DNA of 48,864 nucleotides from an uncultured Eubacteriales bacterium. Its GTDB lineage: Bacteria; Bacillota; Clostridia; Oscillospirales; Oscillospiraceae. Below the pieces are notes generated by a model. It searched no databases and was not told where the DNA came from. It saw only the letters and a list, made by a program, of their open reading frames with translations. This document shows, piece after piece, positions 16,492-26,756 of this stretch (positions within the stretch are counted from its first letter, which is position 1; each line of letters begins with the position of its first letter). The stretch is from positions 16,380-65,243 of the forward strand of contig ONSW01000012.1 of the NCBI GenBank assembly GCA_900320595.1. The letters run 5' to 3'. The translations under genes were made by a program, and so were the position numbers.

Positions 16492-16965
16492 TCATTCCTC
16501 ATTCTCGCCTTCACTCTCAAGCTGCGCGAGTTTTTTCCTGTATTCCCTGGCCGTGAGAGAGAGCGCAGCATAGCAGCACAGACCCACGAAGACAAAGAGC
16601 ATCACGAAGGTGGCGATCGCGCCGGGAACACTGTGGTAGCGAACGAGAGAGATCGCTGCGAAAACCAGGCCTGCGGTAGCGCCGGCGATCAGACTGACCG
16701 TCAGATTGGTTTTACGGTCAGCCTTGAGGCGGCGGTCCCAGATGCCGTTGCGCAGACAGGCCTCGCCCATGTAGACGCACAGCGCCATGAAGACGATCCA
16801 CTCGCCGATAAAATAGCGCATTTTTTCGACCCCGAAAACAAACAGCTCGACGATCATGGCGACGAGCAAGCCCCAGAAGGCGAGCCAGCAGCCGTTGTGC
16901 TCGATCTGCAGAAGCTTTGCTTCCTGCATCTCATCAAGATTGGATTTGACTTTATCGTTTTTCAT
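16492..16965 (-). CDS. Four-helix membrane protein paired with an XRE regulator
   Basis: A 157-residue protein with four hydrophobic segments (about residues 25-45, 52-72, 85-110 and 113-135) and a charged tail EYRKKLAQLESEGENEE. It resembles small membrane proteins of unknown function often encoded with a short helix-turn-helix protein in Clostridia (DUF6773-like; family name uncertain). The start ATG at 16965 overlaps the stop of the regulator by four bases; longer in-frame extensions run back into that gene and are not credible. A role as membrane sensor or regulated target is inferred from the pairing only. Confidence 0.7.
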   Translation of the reverse strand: MKNDKVKSNLDEMQEAKLLQIEHNGCWLAFWGLLVAMIVELFVFGVEKMRYFIGEWIVFMALCVYMGEACLRNGIWDRRLKADRKTNLTVSLIAGATAGLVFAAISLVRYHSVPGAIATFVMLFVFVGLCCYAALSLTAREYRKKLAQLESEGENEE

Positions 16966-17168
16966 GCTTCCTCTTCCTCCCAGAATAAATCGTTCAGTGT
17001 TGTGCCCAGTGCGCGGCAGATCGCACGGCAAAGCTTGATCGTCGGGTTGTATTCGCCCTTTTCGATGGCGTTGATCGTCTGACGCGAGACGCCGACCAGC
17101 TCGGCCAGCTGCTGCTGCGACAGGTCATGCCCGGCGCGTGCCGCCTTGAGCTTCAGGTTTTTTGCCAT
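16962..17168 (-). CDS. XRE-family transcriptional regulator
   Basis: A 68-residue protein that is almost entirely a helix-turn-helix domain of the Cro/C1 type: LSQQQLAELVGVSRQTINAIE (about residues 17-37) with the typical EKGEYNPTIKLCRAICRALG continuation and an acidic end. Compact regulators of this type commonly act as dimers on nearby promoters. The ATG at 17168 has GAGGTG upstream; the longer in-frame version would start at or above the promoter. It likely controls its own two-gene operon. Confidence 0.92.
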   Translation of the reverse strand: MAKNLKLKAARAGHDLSQQQLAELVGVSRQTINAIEKGEYNPTIKLCRAICRALGTTLNDLFWEEEEA

Positions 17169-17187
17169 ATTTCTCACCTCTGGACAA

Positions 17188-17216
17188 AAGATAACACATA
17201 GATTCCAAAAAGTCAA
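17188..17216 (-). promoter_or_regulatory. Promoter of the XRE operon
   Basis: On the minus strand TTGACT and TATCTT are separated by 17 bases. The leader would be only about a dozen bases. The interrupted palindrome AGTA-AGATA-TACT just upstream of the -35 element is a possible operator for the regulator itself. Confidence 0.5.
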
Positions 17217-17257
17217 GTATATCTTACTAAAATATTTTTATTTTTTACAGGATGTCA

Positions 17258-17292
17258 AATAAAAGCACTCCGCCTGTCGGCGGAGTGCTTTT
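17258..17292 (-). terminator. Terminator of the V-type ATPase operon
   Basis: The 14-bp stem AAAAGCACTCCGCC/GGCGGAGTGCTTTT (17261-17274 with 17279-17292) has a 4-base loop. On the minus strand it ends in CTTTTATTT, 14 bases past the subunit D stop. Confidence 0.88.
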
Positions 17293-17305
17293 GCGTTTAT
17301 GCTTT

Positions 17306-17959
17306 TTACTGCTTGTAATGGTGCGCGTCCTGCAGCACCATCTCCTTGACCTTTAAGAGACGGACCTTCGTGGCGTTCTCATTCTCCTCCAGCTTCATGG
17401 AGATGTACTTGATGTTCCCCTCAAGCTCGGGGATCATGACATACTCCAGCGCGTTGACGCGGCGGCGGGTCTTTTCGATCTCCTCGGCGAGGAGCTGCAT
17501 GGTCTTTTCGACCTGCGCCAGCTCCAGCATATCCTCGAACACGCGCGCGAGCTTGTCGAGCGCATCGTCCAGCTCGCCCGAGGTCTGGGCAAAGCCGTAG
17601 GGGTAGATCTCCGAGGGGTCGTTGTTCTTCGTCGTGAAGTGGTAGAGCGGCACGTTGACGCTCATGATATTCTTAAAGTCCATCCCCAGCTCCACGCTCT
17701 GGCGCGGATAGAGCAGCGCCTGCTCGAGCATCTCGGGCGACATGATCGAGCTTGCCACCTGCATCGCGGCAAAGGCCTGGGTCAGCCCCTCCTCCACGCG
17801 GATACGAAGCACCTTGTTCTGCTTTACGACGTCCATGAACTGGCGCATCAGCTCGTCGCGCTTGTCCTTCAGGAGCTTATGGCCGCGGCGGGCGGTCTTC
17901 AATCGTCCCTTGAGCTGATTGAGCACCATACGGGTCGGGGTTATGGTCGTACTTGCCAA
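17306..17959 (-). CDS. ntpD: V-type ATPase subunit D (central stalk)
   Basis: Central rotor shaft that transmits rotation between the A3B3 head and the membrane ring. The 217-residue protein is mostly two long helices. It begins near ITPTRMVLNQLKGRLKTARRGHKLLKDKRDEL, the signature start of the family, and has the second long helix at about residues 130-205 (EKTRRRVNALEYVMIPELE). It is the last gene of the operon, about 40 bases after subunit B, with an AGGAGG site. Length is normal for bacterial and archaeal D subunits. Confidence 0.96.
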   Translation of the reverse strand: MASTTITPTRMVLNQLKGRLKTARRGHKLLKDKRDELMRQFMDVVKQNKVLRIRVEEGLTQAFAAMQVASSIMSPEMLEQALLYPRQSVELGMDFKNIMSVNVPLYHFTTKNNDPSEIYPYGFAQTSGELDDALDKLARVFEDMLELAQVEKTMQLLAEEIEKTRRRVNALEYVMIPELEGNIKYISMKLEENENATKVRLLKVKEMVLQDAHHYKQ

Positions 17960-17999
17960 AAAACTTCACCTCCTGATCGAATCCATCCAAAGCCGGTTT

Positions 18000-19373
18000 T
18001 CAGTCTTTCGGCATATATTTCTCGATCATTTCGGGCTTGATACGCTTCAGCTCACGCCGCGGCAGGATCTTTAAGAGCTCCCAGCCGAGGTCCAGCGTCT
18101 CCTGGATCGTGCGGTTGGTCGTGTTGCCCTGGGAGACATAGCGGCGCTCAAACTCGTCGGCGAACTTGGCGAAGAGCTTGTCGTCCTCGCTCAGCGCGGC
18201 CTCGCCGAGAATGGTCATCAGCTCCTTGGCATCCTTGCCGCGGGAGTAGGCGGCAAAGAGCTGGTTCATCGTGCCGGCGTGATCCTCGCGGGTCTTGCCG
18301 ACGCCGATGCCCTTGTCCTTCAGACGGCTCAGCGACGGCAGCACGTCCACAGGCGGGACGATACCCTTGCGGTGGAGATCACGCGAGAGGATGATCTGTC
18401 CCTCGGTGATATAGCCGGTCAGGTCGGGGATCGGGTGGGTCTTGTCGTCCTCGGGCATCGTCAGGATCGGGATCATCGTGATCGAGCCCTTCTTGCCCTG
18501 GCGGCGGCCGGCGCGCTCATACATCGTCGCAAGGTCGGTGTAGAGATAGCCGGGATAGCCGCGGCGGCCGGGGACTTCCTTCTTTGCGGCGGAAACCTCG
18601 CGCAGCGCTTCGGCGTAGTTCGTGATATCCGTCAGGATGACAAGCACCTGCATGTCCTTTTCAAAGGCCAGATACTCCGCGGCGGTCAGCGCCATACGCG
18701 GGGTCGCGATACGCTCGACGGCGGGGTCGTTGGCCAGGTTAGAGAACACGACCGTGCGGTCGATGGCGCCGGTGCGGCGGAAGTCGTTGATGAAGTACTC
18801 AGACTCCTCAAACGTGATGCCGATGGCGGCAAAGACGACGGCGAAGGTCTCGTTGTCGCCTAAGACCCGGGCCTGACGCGCGATCTGCGCGGCAAGCGCG
18901 GCGTGGGGCAGACCGGAGCCGGAGAAGATCGGCAGCTTTTGGCCGCGGACGAGGGTGTTCAGTCCGTCGATGGTGGATACGCCGGTCTGGATGAATTCGG
19001 CCGGGTAGGCGCGGGCCGCCGGGTTCATCGGCAGACCGTTGATGTCCATATAGGCGTCGGGCAGGATCTCCGGGCCGCCGTCGATCGGCATGCCCATGCC
19101 GTTGAAGACGCGGCCGAGCATATCCTCGCTGACGGCAAGCTGCTGCGGGTGGCCGAGGAAGCGGACCTTCGTCTCGGCAAGGTTGATGCCCTGGGCGCTT
19201 TCGAACAGCTGCACAACGGCGCGGCTGCCCTCCACCTCCAGCACCTTGCAGCGGCGGATCTGGCCGTTGGGGAGCTCCAGCTCGCCCAGCTCGTCATAGG
19301 TGACGCCCTCGACGCCGTCGACGATCATCAGCGGGCTCGCGATCTCCCGGATGGTTTTATATTCCTTGATCAT
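18000..19373 (-). CDS. ntpB: V-type ATPase subunit B
   Basis: Non-catalytic nucleotide-fold subunit of the A3B3 head, 457 residues. The N-terminal beta barrel contains [12 protein letters not shown], and the usual P-loop position reads [17 protein letters not shown] instead of a Walker A, as expected for B. The blocks [25 protein letters not shown] and [21 protein letters not shown] are conserved. Its start overlaps the subunit A stop by four bases (ATGA), which helps balanced synthesis of A and B. Confidence 0.97.
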   Translation of the reverse strand: MIKEYKTIREIASPLMIVDGVEGVTYDELGELELPNGQIRRCKVLEVEGSRAVVQLFESAQGINLAETKVRFLGHPQQLAVSEDMLGRVFNGMGMPIDGGPEILPDAYMDINGLPMNPAARAYPAEFIQTGVSTIDGLNTLVRGQKLPIFSGSGLPHAALAAQIARQARVLGDNETFAVVFAAIGITFEESEYFINDFRRTGAIDRTVVFSNLANDPAVERIATPRMALTAAEYLAFEKDMQVLVILTDITNYAEALREVSAAKKEVPGRRGYPGYLYTDLATMYERAGRRQGKKGSITMIPILTMPEDDKTHPIPDLTGYITEGQIILSRDLHRKGIVPPVDVLPSLSRLKDKGIGVGKTREDHAGTMNQLFAAYSRGKDAKELMTILGEAALSEDDKLFAKFADEFERRYVSQGNTTNRTIQETLDLGWELLKILPRRELKRIKPEMIEKYMPKD

Positions 19374-21139
19374 GCGTCTTCACCTCCTGCGATCACCGCT
19401 TCGATCTCCTGCTTCATCTCTTCTTCGATCGCGTCATAGATGCTCTCAAAGCCGTTGGGATCGGCCATCTTGGCGCGTCCGATCTTTTCGCGCGCGTCGA
19501 TGGCAAAGAGCGCGCTCATATTGGCTTTCTTTTCCAGAGCCTCACGGCAGAGCGCGTCGTAGTGCAGGATGATATCCAGCAAACGGAACTGCTTCTTATA
19601 GGACGAATAGGCGTCCTCGTCGACAAAGGCGTTCTGCTGGAGGAAGTCCTCGCGGATCATCTTTGCGGTCTCCATCGTCAGCCGGTCGCTCGGCGAGAGC
19701 GCGTCCTGGCCGACCAGACGGACGATCTCCTGCAGCTCGCTTTCCTCCTGAAGGATATGCATCGCGCGCTCGCGGTTCTTCATATAGCGCTCGCCGAAGC
19801 TCTCGGTATACCAGGCAGAGAGCGTGTCGACATACAGTGAATAGCTCGTCAGCCAGTTGATGGCGGGGAAGTGACGGGCATAGGCCAGCGACGAGTCGAG
19901 CGCCCAGAAGACCTTGACGATACGCATCGTGGCCTGGGAGACAGGCTCGGAAATATCGCCGCCCGGAGGCGACACGGCGCCGATCGCTGTGACGGAGCCG
20001 CGGCGGGGATCGCTGCCGAGACACTCGACCACGCCTGCGCGCTCATAGAACTGGGCCAGACGGGAAGCGAGGTAGGCGGGATAGCCCTCTTCACCGGGCA
20101 TCTCTTCAAGACGGCCGGACATCTCACGCAGAGCCTCGGCCCAGCGTGAGGTGGAGTCGGCCAGAACGGCGACGTCATAGCCCATGTCGCGGAAATACTC
20201 CGCGATCGTGATGCCGGTGTAGATCGAGGCCTCGCGCGCCGCAACGGGCATATCGGAGGTGTTCGCGATCAGGACCGTTCTCTTCATCAGCGGCTCGCCA
20301 TTGCGCGGGTCCTTCAGCTCGGGGAACTCCATGAGAACGTCGGTCATCTCGTTGCCGCGCTCGCCGCAGCCGATGTAGATGACGATGTCGACGTCAGACC
20401 ACTTTGCCAGCTGGTGCTGCACGACGGTCTTGCCGGAGCCGAACGGGCCGGGGACGGCGGCCGTGCCGCCCTTGGCGATGGGGAAGAGCGTGTCGATGAT
20501 GCGCTGTCCGCTGTTCATCGGACGGCTGGGGACATACTTGCGCTCATACGGGCGCGCAATACGCACCGGCCAGCGCTGCATCATCGTGAGCTCATGGTCC
20601 CTGCCCTTCTCGTCGCGCAGGACGGCGACGACGTCGGTCACGGTGTGCTCGCCGCTCTCGATGGAGACGAGCTCGCCCGCAAGGCCGTAGGGAACCATGA
20701 TCTTATGCAGGATGGCCGAGGTCTCCTGCACGGTGCCGAGCACGTCGCCGGCTTTCAGCTTATCGCCGACCTTGGCGACGGGGACAAAGTCCCATTTTTT
20801 TTCACGGTTCAGCGCCGGCACGTCGATGCCGCGGCTGATGCTGTCGCCGGAGATGCTGCGCATCTCGGGCAGCGGGCGCTGGATGCCGTCGTAAATATTG
20901 TCCAGCATGCCGGGTCCGAGCTCGACGGACATCGGCATCCCGGTCGTGATGACTTCGGCGCCGGGGCCGAGACCGGAGGTCTCTTCATAGACCTGGATCG
21001 AGGCCTTGTCGCCGGTCATGTTCAAAATCTCGCCGATGAGGTGCTGAGAGCCGACGCGCACAACGTCGCTGACGTTGGCGTCCGCCAGACCCTCGGCCAC
21101 GACAAGCGGGCCGGAGACCTTTGTAATAGTTCCGCTCAT
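19370..21139 (-). CDS. ntpA: V-type ATPase catalytic subunit A
   Basis: Catalytic ATP-binding subunit, 589 residues from the preferred start [10 protein letters not shown]. It has an N-terminal barrel, the non-homologous bulge region of A subunits (about residues 110-185), the Walker A loop GPFGSGKT (231-238) and [15 protein letters not shown] typical [27 protein letters not shown] block and a helical C-terminal domain follow. Two in-frame ATGs exist; the one at 21139 lies seven bases after AAGGAAGG and gives the usual family N-terminus, while 21145 is nearly inside that site. Confidence 0.97.
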   Translation of the reverse strand: MSGTITKVSGPLVVAEGLADANVSDVVRVGSQHLIGEILNMTGDKASIQVYEETSGLGPGAEVITTGMPMSVELGPGMLDNIYDGIQRPLPEMRSISGDSISRGIDVPALNREKKWDFVPVAKVGDKLKAGDVLGTVQETSAILHKIMVPYGLAGELVSIESGEHTVTDVVAVLRDEKGRDHELTMMQRWPVRIARPYERKYVPSRPMNSGQRIIDTLFPIAKGGTAAVPGPFGSGKTVVQHQLAKWSDVDIVIYIGCGERGNEMTDVLMEFPELKDPRNGEPLMKRTVLIANTSDMPVAAREASIYTGITIAEYFRDMGYDVAVLADSTSRWAEALREMSGRLEEMPGEEGYPAYLASRLAQFYERAGVVECLGSDPRRGSVTAIGAVSPPGGDISEPVSQATMRIVKVFWALDSSLAYARHFPAINWLTSYSLYVDTLSAWYTESFGERYMKNRERAMHILQEESELQEIVRLVGQDALSPSDRLTMETAKMIREDFLQQNAFVDEDAYSSYKKQFRLLDIILHYDALCREALEKKANMSALFAIDAREKIGRAKMADPNGFESIYDAIEEEMKQEIEAVIAGGEDA

Positions 21140-21188
21140 AAGCATTCCTTCCTTTGCTCAAATTCAAAAAAGGGAATCGTATTTTGCT

Positions 21189-21509
21189 TTAATCGCCGAG
21201 GATGTTCGTGCCGACGGCACGCTCCACGGCGGCCCTCAGCGCGCTCTGGCCCAGTCCGAGACTGCCCTCCCGTCCGGGGATCAGGATGATCGCCGGGGTG
21301 GGATTGTCCTTATAGCGGGCGATCTCGTGCTCGAGCGCAGAGGCAAGATTTTCTTCGATATAGATGATGGCGTAGTCATCGCTCTCGCGGGTCAGCTTCC
21401 GCAGCGCAGCGAGCGCTTCAGACTCGCTTTCCACGGCAAACGTCTCAAGCCCGAGAGCCTTGAAGCCCATGACGGTCTCCCGACCGCCGATGACCGCAAT
21501 TTTAAGCAT
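21189..21509 (-). CDS. ntpG: V-type ATPase subunit F
   Basis: Small stalk subunit (F, called NtpG in Enterococcus hirae) that binds subunit D. The 106-residue protein starts MLKIAVIGGRETVMGFKALG and has the family's YAIIYIEENLA and PAIILIPGREGS strands, a CheY-like fold. It overlaps the end of subunit C by eight bases. An upstream in-frame GTG at 21518 with AAAGG before it is an alternative start that would add three residues. Confidence 0.93.
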   Translation of the reverse strand: MLKIAVIGGRETVMGFKALGLETFAVESESEALAALRKLTRESDDYAIIYIEENLASALEHEIARYKDNPTPAIILIPGREGSLGLGQSALRAAVERAVGTNILGD

Positions 21510-22488
21510 ACAGATCACGCAGCCTTTCTCGGATCGTTTCGGCGTCGACGCCGGCGAGCGACCCGGTCAGGATCATCCGCGCGGCGGTGATCTCGTTCTC
21601 CGCCGCGGCGAGGTACGCCACAACGACCTCGGGACCGTAGGAGAGGAGCTTTGCGCCGCGGATATAGTCGTTGACCGCGTTGTCGCACGCGCGCTCAAAG
21701 ACCGTCATCGAGCCGCCGGTCATGGCCTCGCCGCCCGCGGCGGCCGCCTTTTCCAGCGGCGTGTGCGCAAACACGGCGGCGAGCGCGTCGGCGTCTGCGC
21801 CGACAAGGCGGTCGATATCCGTCGCTCCGCGGATCAGCACGTCGGAGAGGAAGTCCGAGCTCTTGTGCATGCGCGCGGTGCGCACGACGCTCTTGAGATT
21901 CGCCGCGTCGATCAGCAGACGCACATAGCCGGAGATGAATGCGTTGTCAAGCCCGTCCGCGATCGCCTTCATTTCGGCAAAGCAGGCCTTGTCCAGATCA
22001 AAATCGGCCAGCTGCGGGTTGGCGGTGCGGGCAAGGGTGCTGCCCGCCTCGGCCATCGCCTCGCCCAGCACCTTCGGCAGCTCGCTCATGCGTTCCTCGT
22101 CCCACGCGCTTTTGAGCTTTTCGGGCGCGATGCGGCCGGAGGCGCTCATCAGACGCAGCGGATCCTGGCCCATGGCCTCGGCCTTCAGGACGGTCTTGGC
22201 GTTGTGATAATCGTATTTCAGACGGAACAGCTCGACCAGCGCCTTGTCGGGGACAAGGTTTTCAATCTCTTGGAACAGCGCGGCGCGGTGCGCGGAGAGC
22301 GCGGCGTCTATGCCGGCGGCATTCAGACCGCCCATGTCCTCATACCCGCAGTCGCCGAGCAGCTTGGCACAGTCCTCAAAGGTCTGCGCCTCAAGCATGC
22401 GGGCGGCACGGTCGGCGGTGAGCATCTTTCCTTCTCTCGCGCGCAGCATGGCGGAGAGGCAGAGATACGCTTCTTTGTTCATTGACAA
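21502..22488 (-). CDS. ntpC: V-type ATPase subunit C
   Basis: Funnel-shaped connector (V-ATPase d / AC39 type) that links the central stalk to the membrane ring, 328 residues and all helical. Family features include an N-terminal LSAMLRAREGKMLTADRAARML, then LFRLKYDYHNAKTVLKAEAMG and NLKSVVRTARMHKSSDFL, two of the three repeated AC39 modules. It sits between E and F, its standard place in ntp operons. Confidence 0.93.
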   Translation of the reverse strand: MSMNKEAYLCLSAMLRAREGKMLTADRAARMLEAQTFEDCAKLLGDCGYEDMGGLNAAGIDAALSAHRAALFQEIENLVPDKALVELFRLKYDYHNAKTVLKAEAMGQDPLRLMSASGRIAPEKLKSAWDEERMSELPKVLGEAMAEAGSTLARTANPQLADFDLDKACFAEMKAIADGLDNAFISGYVRLLIDAANLKSVVRTARMHKSSDFLSDVLIRGATDIDRLVGADADALAAVFAHTPLEKAAAAGGEAMTGGSMTVFERACDNAVNDYIRGAKLLSYGPEVVVAYLAAAENEITAARMILTGSLAGVDAETIRERLRDLYA

Positions 22489-22506
22489 TGGTATTCCCCC
22501 TTAGGG

Positions 22507-23097
22507 TCAGTCAAACAGCACGCCGGCGATCGCGGCGGACATTTCGCCGCGGCACAGCTCGACGAGCAGGGCGATCGTGCAGTTGACCTCAATGTTGCCG
22601 CGCCGGAGGATCAGTCCGCCCTCAAAATCACCGACGGAGGGGGAGAGGGTAAGTCTGCCATTTTCGCCGAGCTTCTCGTTGGCGGCCTTGACGACGGCCT
22701 CGCCCACGCGCTCGCGGTCGGCGGCGTTGAGCACGATCTCCTCCTCACCGGTGACGGCGGAGGAGGCCGCAAGCTTTGCGAGCAGCGCGACATAGTCCTC
22801 GTCACCCAAAGCGAGCAGCTTCTGCTCGGCCAGCGCAAAGCTCTTCGCGATCATCTCCTGCTTGAGCGCAAGCAGCGTCTTTTTCGCCTCCATGCGGCCC
22901 AGACGCGCGGCGCTGTCGCCCTCGTCGGCACAGGTCTTGACACCGGCGCGGATGGCCTCGCCATAGGCGTCGGCCGCCTTTTGCGCCCAGTCCGCGCGGA
23001 TCGCGCCGCACGTCTCCTGCGCCTTGGCCAGGATCGCGTCACACTGGGCCTGTGCGTCGGCCTGGATGTGCGCGATGATTTTTTCAGTGCCTTTCAT
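22507..23097 (-). CDS. ntpE: V-type ATPase subunit E (peripheral stalk)
   Basis: Peripheral stalk subunit, 196 residues. The N-terminal half is a long charged helix with Ala-rich heptads (IIAHIQADAQAQCDAILAKA and on), and the C-terminal half is a globular head with the VGDFEGGLILRRGNIEVNCT block that contacts subunit B. It pairs with the short coiled-coil subunit encoded at 25642-25956. Confidence 0.93.
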   Translation of the reverse strand: MKGTEKIIAHIQADAQAQCDAILAKAQETCGAIRADWAQKAADAYGEAIRAGVKTCADEGDSAARLGRMEAKKTLLALKQEMIAKSFALAEQKLLALGDEDYVALLAKLAASSAVTGEEEIVLNAADRERVGEAVVKAANEKLGENGRLTLSPSVGDFEGGLILRRGNIEVNCTIALLVELCRGEMSAAIAGVLFD

Positions 23098-23124
23098 ATC
23101 GTTACCTTACCCTTTCAGGTCGGA

Positions 23125-23643
<519 letters not shown>

Positions 23644-23659
23644 TTATTTTGCTTGTTGC

Positions 23660-25642
23660 TTATTCCTTTGTGCGGACGAACTGGCCGCCGAACTTCAGCG
23701 GACGGAAGGGCTTGCCGCCGTCCGAATAGAACTTGCCGAAGAACTCCAGACACTGCAGACGCAGATCGTGCACATAGCAGCCCAGCAGGTTCAGCGCGAA
23801 GTTCATCGCGTGGCCGAGCACGAAGATGATCACAAAGGCGAGCATCGTAAACACGTTCACGCCGCTTGCCTGGGCGGGCATGATGGCCACGGTGTTGAAC
23901 ACCTTTCCGACGACGCCGCCGGCGAGCATCAGCGCCATGATACGCGAATAGCTCAGCACGTCGCCGAACCAGCCCGTCGCGGTGTTGTAGATCGCGCCGA
24001 AGGCGGCCGTGACCTTGCCGAAGCCCTTTGCGTTGCGTCCCGCGCCGAAGAGCAGCATGAGAGCGCCGATCACGAGCACGGCAAGCGCGGCATAGTGCAG
24101 CACGCCGCTGTGGACAAAGAACATGTCAAGGGCGAGCAGCACGCCGCCGAGCAGGATGACCCACAGCGAGCCCTCCTCCCAGATCGCGCCGGCCTTGTCG
24201 CCGCGCTTACACTTCTGCACGGCCGAGACGACCATGCCGGTGTTCAGATGCAGCAGACCCAGCACCATCGAGCCGTAGAGCACGAGCTCGCTGTCGCTCT
24301 CGGGGCTGAAGAGATGCCACAGTCCCGGCCAGGTGCTCTTGGGATTGAACAGGTGGACGAGCTGATAGGGGATGTCGCTGAAGAAGCCGCCGGTCAATAC
24401 GCCCATCGCCGCTGTGGCGATGCCGCCGTAGAGCAGCAGCTGGCAGAAGGCCAGCGAGCCGCCGCGCGGCTTGAGCTTCTTCATCGCGACGAGCGCCGCC
24501 GCAATCATGATGATGCCGTAGCCGATGTCCGCCATCATGAGACCGTAGAACAAAATGAAGAACGGCGCCATCAGCGGGTTCGGGTCCACCGTGCCGTAGG
24601 CCGGCAGGGAATACATATCGGTGACCATGTTCAGCGCGTTGGTAAGCTTGTTGTTTTTCAGACTGACGGGGACCTCGGGATACTCCGCCTCCGCGGGCTC
24701 CTCGCATTCCCAGGCGCAGTCAAAGCCGGAAAGCGTGCGGTCGAGCGCCTCTTCCTTCTCCGCCGGGACCCAGCCCTGCATGACGACGACGTCCTCGGTC
24801 GAAAGCGCCAGATCAGCCGCCTCCGACATCGCGAGCCTCGCTTCCAGTCGGTCGGCGGCGAGCTTCAGCTCGTCGCGCCGCGCGGCCTTTTCGACGATCG
24901 CTGCGCTCAGCGCTTCCTTCTCGCGTCCCAGCCTTGCCAGCGCGGCGTTGCAGCCGGCGGTGCACTGTTTCGCGGGACCGCTCATCCCGGCAAAGGACTG
25001 GGCGGTGAAGTCAAAGCCGCGCAGCACCTCCTGGATCTCGGCGAGAGCGTCCTTCATGCAGACGATCATCACATAGGAGGCCTTCTTGTCGGCGCTGACC
25101 TCAAAGAGCTCCGCCTCCTCGGTCACGCCGCCGATCGCCTCGCGCACCTTGTCGAGCGAGACCTTCACGGGGAGAGAGCCGAGCAGGACGCTGCTGCGCT
25201 CGGTGCCGTCGATGTCCAGCGGCAGGTCGAGTGGCAGCCAGGGCACGAGCGATTCGATCACGGCCCTCTCGCGGCTCTCCTCGGCGCCGATCCGCTTGAT
25301 GCGGTCGTCGTCTGAGATGATCTCGTCGGCCAGCGCGAGCGAGTCGAGCAGGCCGCTGCCGTCGAGCAGCGTCTCGTCCGACACCTCCGGCATCGCGGCG
25401 AGAAGCGGCTTCTTCTCCGGGGCATAGCGCCCGAGGATCTCCACCGCGCGCTGAAGCGAGCTGTGCTGGGTCTTCAGCGCCATCGTCTCGCTGTCCTCAC
25501 GGTGCAGCGATTCAAGCTCCTGCACCTCGCTTTCAAGCTCAGAGAACTGAACGCAGCCGAGCCGGATCAGCTCGCGCAGCAGCGCGTCTTTCTGGGAGCG
25601 GGCGATCATCAACCGCAGCCTTTTCATTTTCAGAATGGCCAT
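23660..25642 (-). CDS. ntpI: V-type ATPase subunit I (membrane a subunit)
   Basis: Stator membrane subunit that forms the ion half-channels against the K ring, 660 residues. The N-terminal ~330 residues are cytoplasmic and coiled-coil rich. The C-terminal half has about seven or eight membrane helices, beginning near PLMAPFFILFYGLMMADIGYGIIM (the family's conserved entry helix). They include FGDVLSYSRIMALMLAGGVVG, with the arginine that faces the ring carboxylate, and HAMNFALNLLGCYVHDLRLQ. The start overlaps the previous stop by one base (TAATG). Confidence 0.96.
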   Translation of the reverse strand: MAILKMKRLRLMIARSQKDALLRELIRLGCVQFSELESEVQELESLHREDSETMALKTQHSSLQRAVEILGRYAPEKKPLLAAMPEVSDETLLDGSGLLDSLALADEIISDDDRIKRIGAEESRERAVIESLVPWLPLDLPLDIDGTERSSVLLGSLPVKVSLDKVREAIGGVTEEAELFEVSADKKASYVMIVCMKDALAEIQEVLRGFDFTAQSFAGMSGPAKQCTAGCNAALARLGREKEALSAAIVEKAARRDELKLAADRLEARLAMSEAADLALSTEDVVVMQGWVPAEKEEALDRTLSGFDCAWECEEPAEAEYPEVPVSLKNNKLTNALNMVTDMYSLPAYGTVDPNPLMAPFFILFYGLMMADIGYGIIMIAAALVAMKKLKPRGGSLAFCQLLLYGGIATAAMGVLTGGFFSDIPYQLVHLFNPKSTWPGLWHLFSPESDSELVLYGSMVLGLLHLNTGMVVSAVQKCKRGDKAGAIWEEGSLWVILLGGVLLALDMFFVHSGVLHYAALAVLVIGALMLLFGAGRNAKGFGKVTAAFGAIYNTATGWFGDVLSYSRIMALMLAGGVVGKVFNTVAIMPAQASGVNVFTMLAFVIIFVLGHAMNFALNLLGCYVHDLRLQCLEFFGKFYSDGGKPFRPLKFGGQFVRTKE

Positions 25643-25956
25643 TAGTTGTTCACGATCCTTTCCACGACCAAAGATGCAGCTCTGTCGAGCTTGGCTTCGG
25701 CTTTGGCAAGCAAAACGGCTTTCTTCGTCTCCAGCTCGTTTTCAAGCTTTTTCGCCTCGGCTTCTCCTTTTTCTCCGGATTTCACGCGCAGCGCCTTGAG
25801 CTCTTCCTCCGCCTTGGCGATCGCTGCCTCGACGGATGCTTTTCCCTCGCTCTCGGCTTCGGCGATCAGCGCTTTGGCCTTCTGCTCCGCCGCCGCGACG
25901 GCGGCCTTGCCCTCGGCCTCGGCCTGCGCGATATTGTAAATCGCCTCGAATGACAT
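25642..25956 (-). CDS. ntpF: V-type ATPase subunit G/H (peripheral stalk)
   Basis: A 104-residue Ala/Glu/Lys-rich protein, almost one continuous amphipathic helix, as expected for the short partner of subunit E in the peripheral stalk (NtpF in E. hirae). The ATG at 25956 lies behind GGGAGGTG and begins MSFEAIYNIAQAEAE; the longer in-frame extension runs through the leader and lacks a ribosome site. It is first in the nine-gene operon. Confidence 0.88.
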   Translation of the reverse strand: MSFEAIYNIAQAEAEGKAAVAAAEQKAKALIAEAESEGKASVEAAIAKAEEELKALRVKSGEKGEAEAKKLENELETKKAVLLAKAEAKLDRAASLVVERIVNN

Positions 25957-26125
25957 CGGCACACCTCCCTTTATCTTGAAGATTCGCCCCTTCGGGCGGG
26001 TACTTTGCAATAAAACTATTTTACCGCAAACCTGCTTCTCTTTCAACAAAATCCGCGCGATTGTCTTGTCAAAATTCCGACACGACGGGGGCATGCGCTA
26101 AAAAAGAAACAGTTAGCCGTACATT

Positions 26126-26154
26126 ATTAAAGCATATTGTTATTTCTTTGTCAA
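26126..26154 (-). promoter_or_regulatory. Promoter of the V-type ATPase operon
   Basis: On the minus strand TTGACA and TTTAAT are separated by exactly 17 bases within AT-rich DNA. The implied leader is about 160 bases. Confidence 0.75.
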
Positions 26155-26212
26155 AAGCTATTGCACATTTCAGCGATTTGCCAAAAAAAAGAGCGGATCA
26201 CCCGCCAAAAAG

Positions 26213-26255
26213 CAAAAAAACGACGACCCGTTTTCTGAAAACAGGTCGTCTTTTT
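26213..26255 (-). terminator. Terminator after tadA
   Basis: GACGACC...GGTCGTC (26222-26228 with 26244-26250), extended inward by GTTTT/AAAAC, with T7 following on the minus strand and T5 on the plus strand. It lies about 45 bases beyond the tadA stop. Confidence 0.85.
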
Positions 26256-26297
26256 ACATTTTTCGTCACTTTTTGCACCGAAACGGGGACAGCTCCG

Positions 26298-26744
26298 TCA
26301 GCGCAGCGATGAAAAGAAGCGGCGCAGCAGCTCGGCCGACTCCTCCGCCAACACCCCGGCGTAGACCGTGGGGTGGTGGCCGTAGCGCTCGAAGAACAGA
26401 TCGATCACGCTGCCGCACGAGCCGCTGATCTCATCGGCCGCGCCGTAGACGAGCGCGGGGATGCGGCTGTTGATGATCGCCCCGGCGCACATCGGGCAGG
26501 GCTCAAGCGTGACATAGAGCGTGCAGCCGTCCAGCCGCCAGCTGCCCAGCGTCTCGCCCGCCCGGCGGATCGCCTCGATCTCGGCGTGCGCCGTGGCGTC
26601 GGAGGCCTTCTCGCGCCGGTTGCGTCCGCGCCCGACGATCTTCCCGTCCGCGTCCGCGATCACACAGCCGACGGGCACCTCGCCCTCGGCCGCGGCCTGA
26701 CGCGCCAGCGCCAGCGCCTCGCACATGTATTTTTCGTGCTCCAT
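26298..26744 (-). CDS. tadA: tRNA-specific adenosine deaminase TadA
   Basis: Deaminates adenosine 34 of tRNA-Arg to inosine. The 148-residue protein has the zinc-dependent deaminase motifs HAE (His53, Glu55) and PCPMC (Cys83, Cys86), with VPVGCVI and the C-terminal FFERYGHHPTVYAGVL. A GAGGAG site precedes the ATG. A terminator separates it from pta upstream, so it needs its own start of transcription or reads through from pta. Confidence 0.95.
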   Translation of the reverse strand: MEHEKYMCEALALARQAAAEGEVPVGCVIADADGKIVGRGRNRREKASDATAHAEIEAIRRAGETLGSWRLDGCTLYVTLEPCPMCAGAIINSRIPALVYGAADEISGSCGSVIDLFFERYGHHPTVYAGVLAEESAELLRRFFSSLR

Positions 26745-26756
26745 CGTGATCTCCTC

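Larger units (their letters stand above)
25957..26297. other. Gene-free stretch between tadA and the V-type ATPase operon
   Basis: These 341 bases hold the tadA terminator (26213-26255), the ATPase promoter (26126-26154) and a leader of about 160 bases. A small hairpin, CGCCC-CTTC-GGGCG (25985-25998), sits just before the ribosome site of the first ATPase gene. No riboswitch family was recognised. Confidence 0.6.
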
